Below the pieces are notes generated by a model that saw nothing but the letters and a program-made list of their open reading frames with translations, had not been told where the DNA came from and ran no database searches. This document shows positions 1 through 8,159 of a DNA stretch of 64,000 nucleotides, piece after piece. This DNA comes from Hydrogenophaga sp. (lineage in GTDB: Bacteria > Pseudomonadota > Gammaproteobacteria > Burkholderiales > Burkholderiaceae_C): positions 248,001 through 312,000 of the forward strand of contig NZ_JAHCKL010000002.1 in NCBI RefSeq assembly GCF_026125785.1, given 5' to 3'. A program made the position numbers and the translations under genes. Within the stretch, counting starts at the first letter, position 1. Each line of letters begins with the position of its first letter.

Positions 1-1515
1 GCCCATGTCCATGTGGACCAGGCCCCGGTAGCGGCCGATCCCGTGCGCGTTGTGCACCACCGGGTCGCCGACGTTGAGTTCGGAGAGGTCCTTGATCAGC
101 GCATCAACATCGCTGACCTGTTCCTGCTTGCGCCGCCGCCGTGTGGTCGGTCCGGCGGCGAACAGCTCGGTTTCGGTGACAAAGTCGATGCCTGCTTCAA
201 GCCAGGCGAAGCCGTTGGCCAGCGCTGCGGTGGCGATGCCGGTTTTCTCGTCGCGGTGAGACTGGAAGTCGGCCAGCGAATCGAAGGCGGGCGGGTTCAG
301 GCCGCTGGCGCGCAGGAAGTCGAGCAGGCTTTCACGCCTGCCCTCGCTTTCGGCCAGCAGCAGCACGCGGTGGGGCGTGCGGCGGATGTGGTCCTGCAGG
401 CGCGCGAGCGGGTCCTCGGCACCACGCACCACGGAGAGGTCTTCCAGCTTCTGCACGAAACTGTCGTGCGCCTGGGCCTGTTGCACCGGACGCAGGACGA
501 ACTGCGCATGGCGATTGGCCAGGGCGTGAAACTGCTCGGCCTGCAGGAACAGCGTTTCCGGCGGCAGCACCGGGCGCTCCGGGTCTCCTCGCAGGAGGCG
601 GTGGCGGTCCTGCGTGTCCTGCCAGAAACGCTGAAAGGCGGGCTCGAGCTCCCCGTGCAGCACCACGGTGGCGTCTCCACCGAGGTAGTCGAACACCGTG
701 GCCGTGTCCTCGAAGAAGAGGGGCAGGTAGTACTCGATGCCCGCGGTGGCCACGCCATTGCCCATGTCCTTGTAGATACGGCTCTTGGTCGGGTCGCCCT
801 CGAGCAACTCGCGCCAGCGGCTGCGAAAGCGTGCACGCGCCGCATCGTCCATGGGGAACTCCCGCCCGGGGAGCAACTGCACCTCGTTGACGGGATAGAG
901 GCTGCGCTGGCTGTCGGGGTCGAAGGTGCGGATGCTGTCGATCTCGTCGTCGAACAGGTCCACCCGGTACGGAACCAGGCTGCCCATGGGAAAGAGATCG
1001 ATCAGGCCGCCCCGCACGGCATATTCGCCCGGGCTCACGACCTGTGTCACATGCTGGTAGCCCGCCAGGGTGAGCTGGGCCTTGAGGCGTGCCTCGTCCA
1101 GCTTCTGCCGGACCTTGAAGTGAAACGTGTAGCCCGCGAGAAAGGCCGGTGGTGCCAGGCGGTAGAGCGCGGTGGTGGCGGGCACCAGGACCAGATCCGC
1201 ACCGCCGTCCTTGTCGCGCTGGGAGATGCGCCACAGCGTGGCCAGGCGCTCGCTGATGAGGTCCTGGTGGGGGGAGAACGTGTCGTAGGGCAGCGTCTCC
1301 CAATCGGGAAACAGGGCGCAGCGCAGGTCCGGTGCGAAGAAAGCGATTTCCTCGATCAGTCGTTGCGCGTCGTTGGCGTCTGCCGTGACGATGGCTGTGA
1401 GCCGGCCAACGGCCTTCTCGCGGCTGGCCAGTTCGGCCAGCAGCAGCGCGTCGGCCGTCACACCAGGGTGGGGCAGCGTGTGGCGTTTGCCAGGGGACAG
1501 GTGAGGCAAGTCCAT
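1..1515 (-). CDS. mfd: Transcription-repair coupling factor Mfd (N-terminal 505 residues, cut by window edge)
   Basis: Mfd is an ATP-dependent DNA translocase. It pushes stalled RNA polymerase off damaged DNA and recruits UvrA, linking transcription to nucleotide excision repair in the cytoplasm. The visible protein begins MDLPHLSPGKRH and contains the UvrB-like N-terminal module (for example FPDWETLPYDTFSPHQDLISE and the segment SPGEYAVRGGLIDLFP). It reaches the start of the RNA-polymerase-interacting CarD-like domain (GDPVVHNAHGIGRYRG, about residues 483-498) at the window edge. The helicase motor lies outside; the family is usually about 1150 residues. The ATG at 1513-1515 was chosen because it is the only start before the conserved region. 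It is divergent from ispD with a 136-bp gap. Confidence 0.95.
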   Translation of the reverse strand, partial: MDLPHLSPGKRHTLPHPGVTADALLLAELASREKAVGRLTAIVTADANDAQRLIEEIAFFAPDLRCALFPDWETLPYDTFSPHQDLISERLATLWRISQRDKDGGADLVLVPATTALYRLAPPAFLAGYTFHFKVRQKLDEARLKAQLTLAGYQHVTQVVSPGEYAVRGGLIDLFPMGSLVPYRVDLFDDEIDSIRTFDPDSQRSLYPVNEVQLLPGREFPMDDAARARFRSRWRELLEGDPTKSRIYKDMGNGVATAGIEYYLPLFFEDTATVFDYLGGDATVVLHGELEPAFQRFWQDTQDRHRLLRGDPERPVLPPETLFLQAEQFHALANRHAQFVLRPVQQAQAHDSFVQKLEDLSVVRGAEDPLARLQDHIRRTPHRVLLLAESEGRRESLLDFLRASGLNPPAFDSLADFQSHRDEKTGIATAALANGFAWLEAGIDFVTETELFAAGPTTRRRRKQEQVSDVDALIKDLSELNVGDPVVHNAHGIGRYRGLVHMDMG

Positions 1516-1635
1516 GAAGACAGGCGTAGGTGAGGCGTTGGATGGACTTGGGGGAGCGGGGCGCCGCAGTGGCCGAGGCCTCAGCGAACACGAACACCCC
1601 CGGCCTGAAGAGGCAGGGGGTGAGGGCACTGATTT

Positions 1636-1641
1636 TAGAAT
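1636..1641 (+). promoter_or_regulatory. Candidate -10 box (TAGAAT) of ispD
   Basis: TAGAAT stands out in a GC-rich gap between mfd and ispD. No good -35 is seen 16-18 nt upstream. The hexamer ends 10 nt before the preferred ATG at 1652, so the ispD leader would be only a few nucleotides long or absent. Confidence 0.4.
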
Positions 1642-1651
1642 GCGCTCACCC

Positions 1652-2383
1652 ATGCCCGACCTCCGCCCCGGATTGCCCACTTCATCCACCACCGCGCGCT
1701 GCCATGCGCTGTTGCCTTGCGCGGGTACTGGCTCCCGGGCGGGAACCCCGCTGCCCAAGCAGTACCAAGCGCTGGCTGGGCGCCCCATGGTCATGCACAC
1801 GCTGGCGGCACTGCGGGGCGTCGCTCGCATCGACCGCTGCCTGGTGGTGACCGCTCCGGATGACGGCTTCTGGGCCACGCAGGCTGTGCCGCCTGGGGTG
1901 ACCGTCGCGCCTTGTGGCGGCGACAGCCGCGCGCAAAGTGTCTTCAACGGCTTGCAGGCCCTGCGGGAGCAAGGCGCACAGCCGCTCGACTGGGTGCTGG
2001 TGCACGACGCAGCGCGCTGCCTGGTCACCCCATCGCAGGTCGAGGCGCTGATGGACGCATGCGAGAACGATGCCGTGGGCGGCTTGCTGGCCTTGCCCTT
2101 GCCCGACACTCTCAAGGCCGAGGTCGGGGGGCGGGTTGCCGCGACGGTGGACCGCTCGGGCAAATGGCTCGCGCAGACGCCCCAGATGTTCCGCCTCGGT
2201 GCGCTGTCGGACGCCATGGCGCACGCCGCTCGCGCAGGCTTTGACGGCGTGACCGATGAGGCCAGCGCAATGGAAATGGCGGGTTTCAAACCGCTGCTGG
2301 TGCGCGGCAGCGCGCAGAACTTCAAGATCACTTACCCGGAAGACTTCGCCTTGGCGGAAGCCGTCCTCAGGAGCCGCTCATGA
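1652..2383 (+). CDS. ispD: 2-C-methyl-D-erythritol 4-phosphate cytidylyltransferase
   Basis: Third step of the MEP isoprenoid pathway: it couples methylerythritol phosphate to CTP, giving CDP-methylerythritol. The N-terminus shows the nucleotide-binding signature [12 protein letters not shown] followed by [14 protein letters not shown]. Later landmarks are [11 protein letters not shown], the PLPDTLK segment and [20 protein letters not shown] near the C-terminus. The length (243 aa) is normal. The first residue of the usual AAG motif is replaced (PCAG for PAAG). An in-frame ATG at 1640 would add four residues; 1652 fits the family better, but neither has a clear ribosome binding site. The stop overlaps the ispF start (ATGA), so the two are translationally coupled. 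Confidence 0.93.
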   Translation: MPDLRPGLPTSSTTARCHALLPCAGTGSRAGTPLPKQYQALAGRPMVMHTLAALRGVARIDRCLVVTAPDDGFWATQAVPPGVTVAPCGGDSRAQSVFNGLQALREQGAQPLDWVLVHDAARCLVTPSQVEALMDACENDAVGGLLALPLPDTLKAEVGGRVAATVDRSGKWLAQTPQMFRLGALSDAMAHAARAGFDGVTDEASAMEMAGFKPLLVRGSAQNFKITYPEDFALAEAVLRSRS

Positions 2384-2883
2384 CTTCGACCGACACCGCA
2401 CCGCGGCCGCCTTTTCGCATTGGCGAAGGCTGGGACGTGCACGCCCTGGTGACGGGGCGCCCGCTGATCCTCGGCGGCGTGAACATTCCACACACGCACG
2501 GCCTGCTGGGCCACTCCGACGCGGATGCGCTGCTGCACGCCGTCACCGACGCCTTGCTGGGCGCTGCGGCGCTGGGCGACATCGGCCGCCATTTCCCCGA
2601 TACCGACGAACGCTTCCGTGGTGCCGACTCCCGCGTGTTGCTCGCCGAGGCGGCGCGGCGCGTGCGCGAGACCGGCTACGAGATTGGCAACCTGGACGCC
2701 ACCGTGATCGCCCAGGCACCCAAGCTCGCGCCACACATCGATGCCATGCGCGCCAGCATCGCCGGCGTACTCGGTATCGCCATCTCGCAGGTCAATGTGA
2801 AGGCGAAGACCGCCGAGAAGATGGGGCCGGTGGGAGAAGGCCGCAGCATCGAGGCGCGCGCGGCGGCGCTGCTGTATCGCTGA
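2380..2883 (+). CDS. ispF: 2-C-methyl-D-erythritol 2,4-cyclodiphosphate synthase
   Basis: Trimeric zinc enzyme of the MEP pathway that cyclises CDP-methylerythritol 2-phosphate with release of CMP. The protein (167 aa) has the metal-binding GEGWDVHAL motif near residue 15, [18 protein letters not shown] around residue 45, and the C-terminal segment [21 protein letters not shown], all standard for IspF. It starts inside the ispD stop codon (ATGA overlap), the common ispD-ispF arrangement in proteobacteria. Its 3' end faces the histidine kinase gene on the other strand across an 88-bp gap, which contains short GC-rich dyads but no clear T-run terminator. Confidence 0.96.
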   Translation: MTSTDTAPRPPFRIGEGWDVHALVTGRPLILGGVNIPHTHGLLGHSDADALLHAVTDALLGAAALGDIGRHFPDTDERFRGADSRVLLAEAARRVRETGYEIGNLDATVIAQAPKLAPHIDAMRASIAGVLGIAISQVNVKAKTAEKMGPVGEGRSIEARAAALLYR

Positions 2884-2971
2884 GGGGCTGCTGCCCGGCC
2901 TCAGGCCGTCACCGGCAGAACCGGGCCGGAGATGAAGTCACCCCGGGCCAGAGGCCCATGAGGGCGCGCGT

Positions 2972-4378
2972 TCAAGCGGGCGCCTTGACCAGCTTCATGT
3001 GCGCGGCCAGGCCACCGGTACTGCTGTTGGCCAGTGCGAAACGCCCACCCATGCGGGTGATGGCGCGTTCCACGATGGCCAGGCCAAGCCCGGTGCCCGT
3101 GGCCGAACTGCGCGAGACATCGCCACGGTAGAACGGCTGCGTGAGCTGTTCGAGCTGTCCCGCATCCACCCCCTGCCCATGGTCGCGGAGCTTGACCAGC
3201 ACGAAGTCGTCCTTGGCCTTGGCAGCGATCTCCACCCGCATCACGCCGGTACGCGGGTCTCGTCCGTAGCGGGAAGCGTTTTCGAGCAGGTTGGAGAACA
3301 CGCGCTGCAGCTCCACGGCGTCTCCCATCACGGCGGTTTGTGGCGGGATGTTGGTGGTCACCACATGGCTGGGGTCCTGGCCCAGGGAGAAGATGGCCGC
3401 ATCGATCACCTGATTGAGGCTGACGCGTTCGGGCGCTATGTGGTCGGGCCGCGCGTAGTCGAGGAATTTGTCGATGATGGCGTTGACCTGCTCGATGTCG
3501 GCCGACATGTGCTCTCGCGCCTGCGGGTCGTCCACGCTCATCTCGGTCTCAAGACGCAGCCGCGCCAGCGGCGTGCGCAGATCGTGCGAGATGCCCGCGA
3601 GCATCAGGGCCCGATCCTGTTCGATCTTGCTCAACCGCTGCGCCATGCGGTTGAAGCCGATGTTCACCTCGCGGATCTCGCTGGTGGCCACGGCCTCGTT
3701 GAGCTGACTGGCGTTGAAGTCACCCTCGCGCACTCGGCTGGCGGCAAAGGAGAGTTTCTTCAGCGGCCGGTTGATCAGACGTGCAATCAGAGCCGCGCCG
3801 GTGAGAGAGAGCAGGGCGGCGGTGCCCAGCCAGATCAGCCAGGTGGTACCCGCCACCGGGCCGATGCGAGAGGGGTCGGTCAGCAGCCAATAGGGATCGT
3901 CGTCGATGGTGAACCCGATCCACAGTCCTGGCGTGCCATTCACCTCACGCGCCACCAGCGTGTCCGGCCCCAGGCGGCTGCTGAGCTGCTGCGACACATT
4001 GCGACTGAGTGCGTCGATGTTGTAGAGCCGGAAGGTGTCGGAGGGCTCGCGCGGCGCAATGCGCAGGCCTTCTTCGTTGGCCAGCGTCTTGATGAGCGAC
4101 ACGCGCGCGATAGCGTCCGAGTGCACCAGCGCAGCGCGGCTGAGGTTCACCAGCGAGGCCAACTGGTTGGCGCTCTGCAGCGCACGCGGCTCGTACTCCA
4201 GCGCCCGGAACGTCTGCAGCCAGGCCACGATGCAGCCGATCAGCAGCAGGGTGAGAAAGAAGAACGTGCGCCAGAAGAGGCTCACGCCCCGGCTGGGGCG
4301 CAGTTCCAGCGGCGCGGGAGCGGTCTCCAGCGCGGCGGGTTCGGTCTCGAACGGAACGCGTGACTCGTCAGCGGCCAT
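2972..4378 (-). CDS. envZ: EnvZ-type sensor histidine kinase
   Basis: Inner-membrane sensor kinase (468 aa) that phosphorylates the adjacent OmpR-type regulator. In order: a cytoplasmic start, TM1 (FFFLTLLLIGCIVAWL, about residues 39-54), a periplasmic region of about 110 residues, TM2 (WLIWLGTAALLSLTGAALIA), a HAMP linker, the H-box ISHDLRTPLARLR with the phospho-accepting His, the N-box NLLENASRYG, and the G-boxes GQGVD and GTGLGLAI. The Pro two residues after the RT of the H-box is typical of EnvZ. It is transcribed after the regulator with a 3-nt gene overlap (TGATG type). The betaproteobacterial version is often called RisS. The signal sensed cannot be read from sequence. Confidence 0.88.
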   Translation of the reverse strand: MAADESRVPFETEPAALETAPAPLELRPSRGVSLFWRTFFFLTLLLIGCIVAWLQTFRALEYEPRALQSANQLASLVNLSRAALVHSDAIARVSLIKTLANEEGLRIAPREPSDTFRLYNIDALSRNVSQQLSSRLGPDTLVAREVNGTPGLWIGFTIDDDPYWLLTDPSRIGPVAGTTWLIWLGTAALLSLTGAALIARLINRPLKKLSFAASRVREGDFNASQLNEAVATSEIREVNIGFNRMAQRLSKIEQDRALMLAGISHDLRTPLARLRLETEMSVDDPQAREHMSADIEQVNAIIDKFLDYARPDHIAPERVSLNQVIDAAIFSLGQDPSHVVTTNIPPQTAVMGDAVELQRVFSNLLENASRYGRDPRTGVMRVEIAAKAKDDFVLVKLRDHGQGVDAGQLEQLTQPFYRGDVSRSSATGTGLGLAIVERAITRMGGRFALANSSTGGLAAHMKLVKAPA

Positions 4379-5109
4379 CAGGCATTGCCATCCGGCACGA
4401 AGACGTAGCCCACGCCCCAGACGGTCTGCAGATAGCGCGGCGAGGCAGCGTCTTCTTCAATCAGCTTGCGCAGGCGGGAGACCTGCACGTCCAGGCTGCG
4501 ATCGAACGGTTCGAATTCGCGACCGCGCGCCAGTTGGGCCAGTTTCTCGCGAGAGAGCGGCTGACGCGGGTGTCGCACCAGGGCCTTGAGCATGGCGAAC
4601 TCGCCGGTGGTCAGCGGCAGATCCGCGCCATCCTTGCGCAGGGTGCGCAGGCTGAGGTCGAACTCGAACGGGCCGAACTTCACCACCTCCTGGTCCTGAG
4701 AAGGGGCGCCCGGAACCTCGGTGGGCGGGCGTCGGCGCAGCACCGCGTGGATGCGGGCGAGCAGTTCGCGTGGATTGAAAGGCTTGCCCAGGTAATCGTC
4801 GGCACCGACCTCCAGGCCCACGATCCGGTCCACGTCTTCGCTCTTGGCGGTGAGCATGATGATGGGTGTGCGGTCGCCATTGGCGCGCAGACGGCGGCAG
4901 ATCGACAGGCCATCTTCGCCGGGCATCATGAGGTCGAGGACGATCAGGTCCACCGAGTCGCGCTGCAGCACGCGGTTCAATGCCTTGCCATCTTCGGCCA
5001 GCATGACCTCGAAGCCTTCTTGCATCAGGTAGCGGCGCAGCAGGTCTCGGATGCGGACGTCGTCGTCGACGACCAGGATCTTGTTGGGACGGACACTGTT
5101 CTGTGGCAT
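4378..5109 (-). CDS. ompR: OmpR-family response regulator
   Basis: DNA-binding response regulator (243 aa), partner of the kinase gene that follows it. The receiver domain spans about residues 10-125: KILVVDDDVRIRDLL with the acidic pair, the phospho-acceptor Asp in LIVLDLMMPGEDG, Thr in IIMLTAKS and Lys in DDYLGKPFNPRELLARI. A winged-helix effector domain follows (about 145-240) with RSLDVQVSRLRKLIE and the wing WGVGYVFVPDG. A reading frame open further upstream would add 39 residues, but the ATG at 5107-5109 has a GGAGAG ribosome site 8 nt upstream and matches the family start. Betaproteobacterial homologues are often named RisA. Its upstream region carries OmpR-like half-sites (see 5124-5208). 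Confidence 0.9.
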   Translation of the reverse strand: MPQNSVRPNKILVVDDDVRIRDLLRRYLMQEGFEVMLAEDGKALNRVLQRDSVDLIVLDLMMPGEDGLSICRRLRANGDRTPIIMLTAKSEDVDRIVGLEVGADDYLGKPFNPRELLARIHAVLRRRPPTEVPGAPSQDQEVVKFGPFEFDLSLRTLRKDGADLPLTTGEFAMLKALVRHPRQPLSREKLAQLARGREFEPFDRSLDVQVSRLRKLIEEDAASPRYLQTVWGVGYVFVPDGNA

Positions 5110-5278
5110 GAGAGCAACTCTCCAAATATGTAACAAACACGATTTTGGCAGCGCCAAGTGCTTGTCAGCCCTCAAATTTTGGTTTCCTGACAGGCTGTTA
5201 CAGATTTTGCCCGCACTGGCATCCACTTCATGCGGGGCACATCACACAATCGGTCGGGTGTTCATACTTGAGCGAACC
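5110..5278. promoter_or_regulatory. Divergent control region of ompR and the small secreted protein, with OmpR-like boxes
   Basis: This 169-bp gap is AT-richer than its surroundings. On the minus strand it carries GTTACATATTT (5124-5134), which resembles the C-box half of known enterobacterial OmpR sites. On the plus strand it has GTTACAGATTTT (5197-5208). TTGGC-AGC-GCCAA (5145-5157) is a perfect short inverted repeat. The minus-strand box lies immediately upstream of the ompR ribosome site, so OmpR binding there would be autoregulatory. No confident -35/-10 pair could be assigned on either strand. Confidence 0.4.
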
Positions 5279-5575
5279 ATGAAATCCTATCTGACGAGCG
5301 TTTGCCTGCTCTCGGTGGTCAGCCCTCTGATGGCCGGGCCGGAAGGTCAGCGCGTGCATCCGCTGCCCTCCGATGTCCCCGCCACCGTGCTGCCCATCTC
5401 GGTGGGCGATGCGGGTGAGGCGCGCGGACCCATGCGCTTGCGCGATGCACTGCGTCAGCCTTTCGATGACATGGATGAAAGCAGCAAGCCCTACCGCCTC
5501 TCTGTGGAGGAGCGTCAGCGGCTGCGTGAACAGCTGCGCGAGCAGCCCACTTCTGAACTTCGACTCAAGCCATGA
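5279..5575 (+). CDS. Small secreted protein of unknown function
   Basis: I do not recognise this 98-residue protein. It has a clear signal peptide (Lys at residue 2, hydrophobic core YLTSVCLLSVVSPL, likely cleavage after MAG or PLMA near residue 19). The mature part of about 79 residues is hydrophilic, rich in Pro, Arg and Glu, and ends in a charged predicted helix (SVEERQRLREQLREQ). The open frame extends upstream to 5051, but only the ATG at 5279 gives a signal peptide. Its stop overlaps the start of the SIMPL-domain gene (ATGA), so the two are probably co-translated and act in the same periplasmic setting. Confidence 0.72.
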   Translation: MKSYLTSVCLLSVVSPLMAGPEGQRVHPLPSDVPATVLPISVGDAGEARGPMRLRDALRQPFDDMDESSKPYRLSVEERQRLREQLREQPTSELRLKP

Positions 5576-6336
5576 CCCTGAACGCGACCCGTCTGCCCCA
5601 AGCGTCCTCTCGTTTTTCCCCGTCTTTCTTTTCCCGTCGCAGTCTTTCCGCCGTGCTGGCCCTGGGCCTGTTCATGGCGGCGCCCGCCATGGCCCAGACA
5701 CTCCCCGTTCCAGCCAATGTGGTGAATATTGCCGCCAGCGGCTTCATGGAAGTCCCTCAGGACTGGCTCAGCATGAGCTTGAGCACCACGCGTGAAGCGT
5801 CTGATGCCGTGACGGTGCAAAACCAACTCAAGCAGGCGCTCGATGCCGCATTGACCGTGGCTCGCGCAGCCGCCAAGCCGCAGGCGCTTGAGGTGCGCAC
5901 AGGACAGTTCAGTCTGCATCCGCGCTACGGCAAGGACGGCAAGATGACCGGCTGGCAGGGCAGCACCGAACTGGTGCTCGAAGGCCGTGACTTCGCCCTG
6001 ATCAGCGGCACGGCGGGCAAGATCCAGACGCTCACCATGGCCAACATGGGGTTCTCGCTCTCGCGAGAAGCGCGGCAGAAGCTGGAATCGGATGTGCAGG
6101 CCCAGGCCATCCAGCGTTTCAAGGCCCGTGCGGACGAAGTGGCCAAGGGCTTCGGCTTCTCGGGCTACACGCTGCGCGAAGTGTCGGTGAGTTCGGCCGA
6201 CCAGGACGTGCGTCCCTACCAGCCGCGCATGATGGCCATGGAGGCCAAGGCGGCGATGTCCGACGCCGCCGTGCCGGTGGAAGCTGGCAAGTCGACGGTG
6301 AATATCACCGTCTCTGGCTCCATCCAGCTGAAGTGA
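5572..6336 (+). CDS. SIMPL (DUF541) domain periplasmic protein
   Basis: Predicted periplasmic protein of 254 aa. After a long n-region, a hydrophobic stretch SAVLALGLFMAAPAMA ends in an AMA-Q cleavage site near residue 41. The rest fits the SIMPL/DUF541 family: NVVNIAASGFMEVPQDWL at the start of the domain, the central SLHPRYGKDGKMTGWQGSTEL region, and the C-terminal STVNITVSGSIQ strand. Members of the family have been linked to oxidative-stress or envelope phenotypes, but the biochemical role is not established. It is coupled to the small secreted protein upstream. Its 3' end faces 3-hydroxybutyrate dehydrogenase. Confidence 0.83.
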   Translation: MTLNATRLPQASSRFSPSFFSRRSLSAVLALGLFMAAPAMAQTLPVPANVVNIAASGFMEVPQDWLSMSLSTTREASDAVTVQNQLKQALDAALTVARAAAKPQALEVRTGQFSLHPRYGKDGKMTGWQGSTELVLEGRDFALISGTAGKIQTLTMANMGFSLSREARQKLESDVQAQAIQRFKARADEVAKGFGFSGYTLREVSVSSADQDVRPYQPRMMAMEAKAAMSDAAVPVEAGKSTVNITVSGSIQLK

Positions 6337-6338
6337 CC

Positions 6339-6355
6339 CGCGGCCCGAGGCCGCG
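6339..6355. terminator. GC hairpin between convergent genes
   Basis: CGCGGCC-CGA-GGCCGCG is a perfect 7-bp stem in the 19-bp gap between the convergent SIMPL and 3-hydroxybutyrate dehydrogenase genes. It has no T-run on either side, so it may only slow or protect transcript ends rather than act as a true intrinsic terminator. Confidence 0.3.
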
Positions 6356-7126
6356 TCATTGCGCGGCCCAGCCGCCGTCCATGTTCCAGGCCACCCCACG
6401 CACGTTGTCCGCTGCCTTGGAGCAGAAAAACACGGCGAGTTCGCCCAGTTCCTCGGGCGTGGTGAACTGCATGGAGGGCTCTTTTTCTCCCAGCAGCTGA
6501 CGCGTGGCTTCTTCGTTGGACAGACCCTGGGCTTGCGCCTTGGCGTCCACCTGTTTCTGCACGAGTGGCGTGAGCACCCAGCCCGGGCAGATGGCATTGC
6601 AGGTGACACCCGTGGTGGCGTTCTCCAAGGCCGTGACCTTGGTCAGGCCCAGGATGCCGTGCTTGGCTGCGACATAGGCGGACTTTTCGGCAGAGCCGAC
6701 CAGGCCATGCACAGAGGCCACGTTGATGATGCGGCCCCAATTCGACTTCAGCATCGCCGGCAGGGCCAGGCGGCTGGTCAGAAAGGCGCTGGTCAGGTTG
6801 ATGGAGATGATGGCATCCCAGCGTTCGACGGGAAACTTCTCGACGCGCGCCACGTGCTGGATACCGGCGTTGTTGACCAGGATATCGACTTGGCCAAAGG
6901 TCTCGGCAGCGAAGGCCATCATGGACTCGATCTCTGCCGGCTTGCTCATGTCGGCGCCATGGTAGGCCACCTTGGCGCCCAGAGCGGTGATCTCCGCCTT
7001 GGGGCCCTCGACGTCGCCAAAGCCGTTCAGCACGATGTTGGCGCCCTGTCGCGCCAGGGCCTTGGCAATGCCCAGTCCGATGCCGCTGGTGGAGCCGGTG
7101 ACGAGGGCGGTCTTGTTCGCAAGCAT
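6356..7126 (-). CDS. bdhA: 3-hydroxybutyrate dehydrogenase (SDR family)
   Basis: NAD-dependent cytoplasmic oxidoreductase interconverting D-3-hydroxybutyrate and acetoacetate, used when polyhydroxybutyrate is mobilised. The 256-aa protein is a classical short-chain dehydrogenase: TGSTSGIG cofactor motif near residue 10, NNAG near 90, catalytic Ser in NVASVHGLVGS, and the YVAAK Tyr/Lys pair. The family-typical features are NGFGDVEG early on, SVHGLVGSAEKSAYVAAKHG, and ENATTGVTCNAICPGWV with the long lid before WNMDGGWAAQ. An upstream in-frame ATG at 7144 is possible, but the start at 7126 has GGAG nine bases away. The PHB link fits phaR at 10.9 kb, though the two are not in one operon. Confidence 0.92.
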   Translation of the reverse strand: MLANKTALVTGSTSGIGLGIAKALARQGANIVLNGFGDVEGPKAEITALGAKVAYHGADMSKPAEIESMMAFAAETFGQVDILVNNAGIQHVARVEKFPVERWDAIISINLTSAFLTSRLALPAMLKSNWGRIINVASVHGLVGSAEKSAYVAAKHGILGLTKVTALENATTGVTCNAICPGWVLTPLVQKQVDAKAQAQGLSNEEATRQLLGEKEPSMQFTTPEELGELAVFFCSKAADNVRGVAWNMDGGWAAQ

Positions 7127-7208
7127 GGGGTACTCCAGTTCCATTACGATTGGTTGAACGCGATTGTTGAAAGCATTATCACGGAGGCCTGTGGCCCCAC
7201 TGCGACCC

Positions 7209-8129
7209 ATGCAAGAACCATCCCTGCAATACATTCCTGTCGGTGGCCCGGCTGCGCGCGGCGGTGCTCCCCGACGCATGGCGTACTGGGACTGGGCGCC
7301 TGCCATTGGCCGGGCGCGGCATGTCGTGGTGTGCGTGCACGGCCTGTCCCGGCAGGGCCGTGATTTTGATGTGCTGGCCCGCGCGCTGAGTCCGCAGGCA
7401 CGCGTTCTCGCGGTGGACGTCGCCGGACGTGGCCACAGTGACTGGCTCGCCGATCCCATGGCGTACCAGGTGGGAACCTACGTGGCCGATCTTGCCGCGC
7501 TGCTCATGCAACTGCGGGCGCAAGACCCGGAGGTGGTGATCGATTGGGTGGGGACCAGCATGGGGGGGCTGATCGGCATGGCGCTGGCGGCACAGCCCGC
7601 GCTGGCGCCGCGAAAGCTGGTGCTCAACGATGTGGGGCCGGTGATCCGGTGGGAGGCCTTGCAGCGCATTGCGAGCTACCTGGGGCGCAACCCCTCCTTC
7701 GGCAGTGAGCAGGAAGCTGTCGACTACCTCGCCTCCATCTCCACCGGGTTTGGTCCGCACACACCTGAGCAATGGCGCGCACTCTCGCTTCCGCTGCTGC
7801 GAGAGCGCGAGGGCCGCTGGTGGTTGCACTACGACCCGGCGCTGGCCGTTCCGGTCAAGGCGCTGACGGAGGCTCCCGACCAGGAAATGGCCCGCACAAC
7901 GGTGCGCGAGGGCGAAGCCACACTCTGGGGCCTGTACGACGCCATCACGGCGCCCACGCTGGTTCTGCGAGGTGCGCAGTCCGACCTCTTCAGCGAGGAG
8001 ACCGCAGTGGAGATGACCCGTCGCGGTCCGCACGCCCGTTGCGTGGTCTTCGAAGGTGTGGGGCATGCGCCCACCCTGGTGGCGCCTGACCAGGTCGCCG
8101 CCGTGAAGGCCTTTCTCCTGGATGCCTGA
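7209..8129 (+). CDS. Alpha/beta hydrolase
   Basis: Cytoplasmic alpha/beta-fold hydrolase of 306 aa; substrate unknown. Visible catalytic elements are the oxyanion motif VCVHGLSRQGRDFD, the nucleophile elbow GTSMGG (Ser), the acid in LVLRGAQSDLFSEE, and the His in FEGVGHAPTL. The family resembles small-ester or lactone hydrolases often found near PHB and stringent-response genes in Comamonadaceae, but the substrate is not shown here. The frame extends 15 codons upstream to 7164; the ATG at 7209 is preferred because the added residues are Arg/Pro-rich and atypical. It is divergent from bdhA and lies 30 bp before relA. Confidence 0.8.
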   Translation: MQEPSLQYIPVGGPAARGGAPRRMAYWDWAPAIGRARHVVVCVHGLSRQGRDFDVLARALSPQARVLAVDVAGRGHSDWLADPMAYQVGTYVADLAALLMQLRAQDPEVVIDWVGTSMGGLIGMALAAQPALAPRKLVLNDVGPVIRWEALQRIASYLGRNPSFGSEQEAVDYLASISTGFGPHTPEQWRALSLPLLREREGRWWLHYDPALAVPVKALTEAPDQEMARTTVREGEATLWGLYDAITAPTLVLRGAQSDLFSEETAVEMTRRGPHARCVVFEGVGHAPTLVAPDQVAAVKAFLLDA

Positions 8130-8159
8130 GCGCGGGACCCCTTCAGCGAATGCCCGGCC

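Noticed and set aside
13-1533. A 506-codon open frame on the plus strand opposite mfd
   Set aside because: It is antisense to a well-conserved mfd reading frame and has no family features. Long antisense frames are expected at this GC content.
5145-5157. TTGGC-AGC-GCCAA as a strong specific operator
   Set aside because: The dyad is short and stands alone, so it is only mentioned within the regulatory region.
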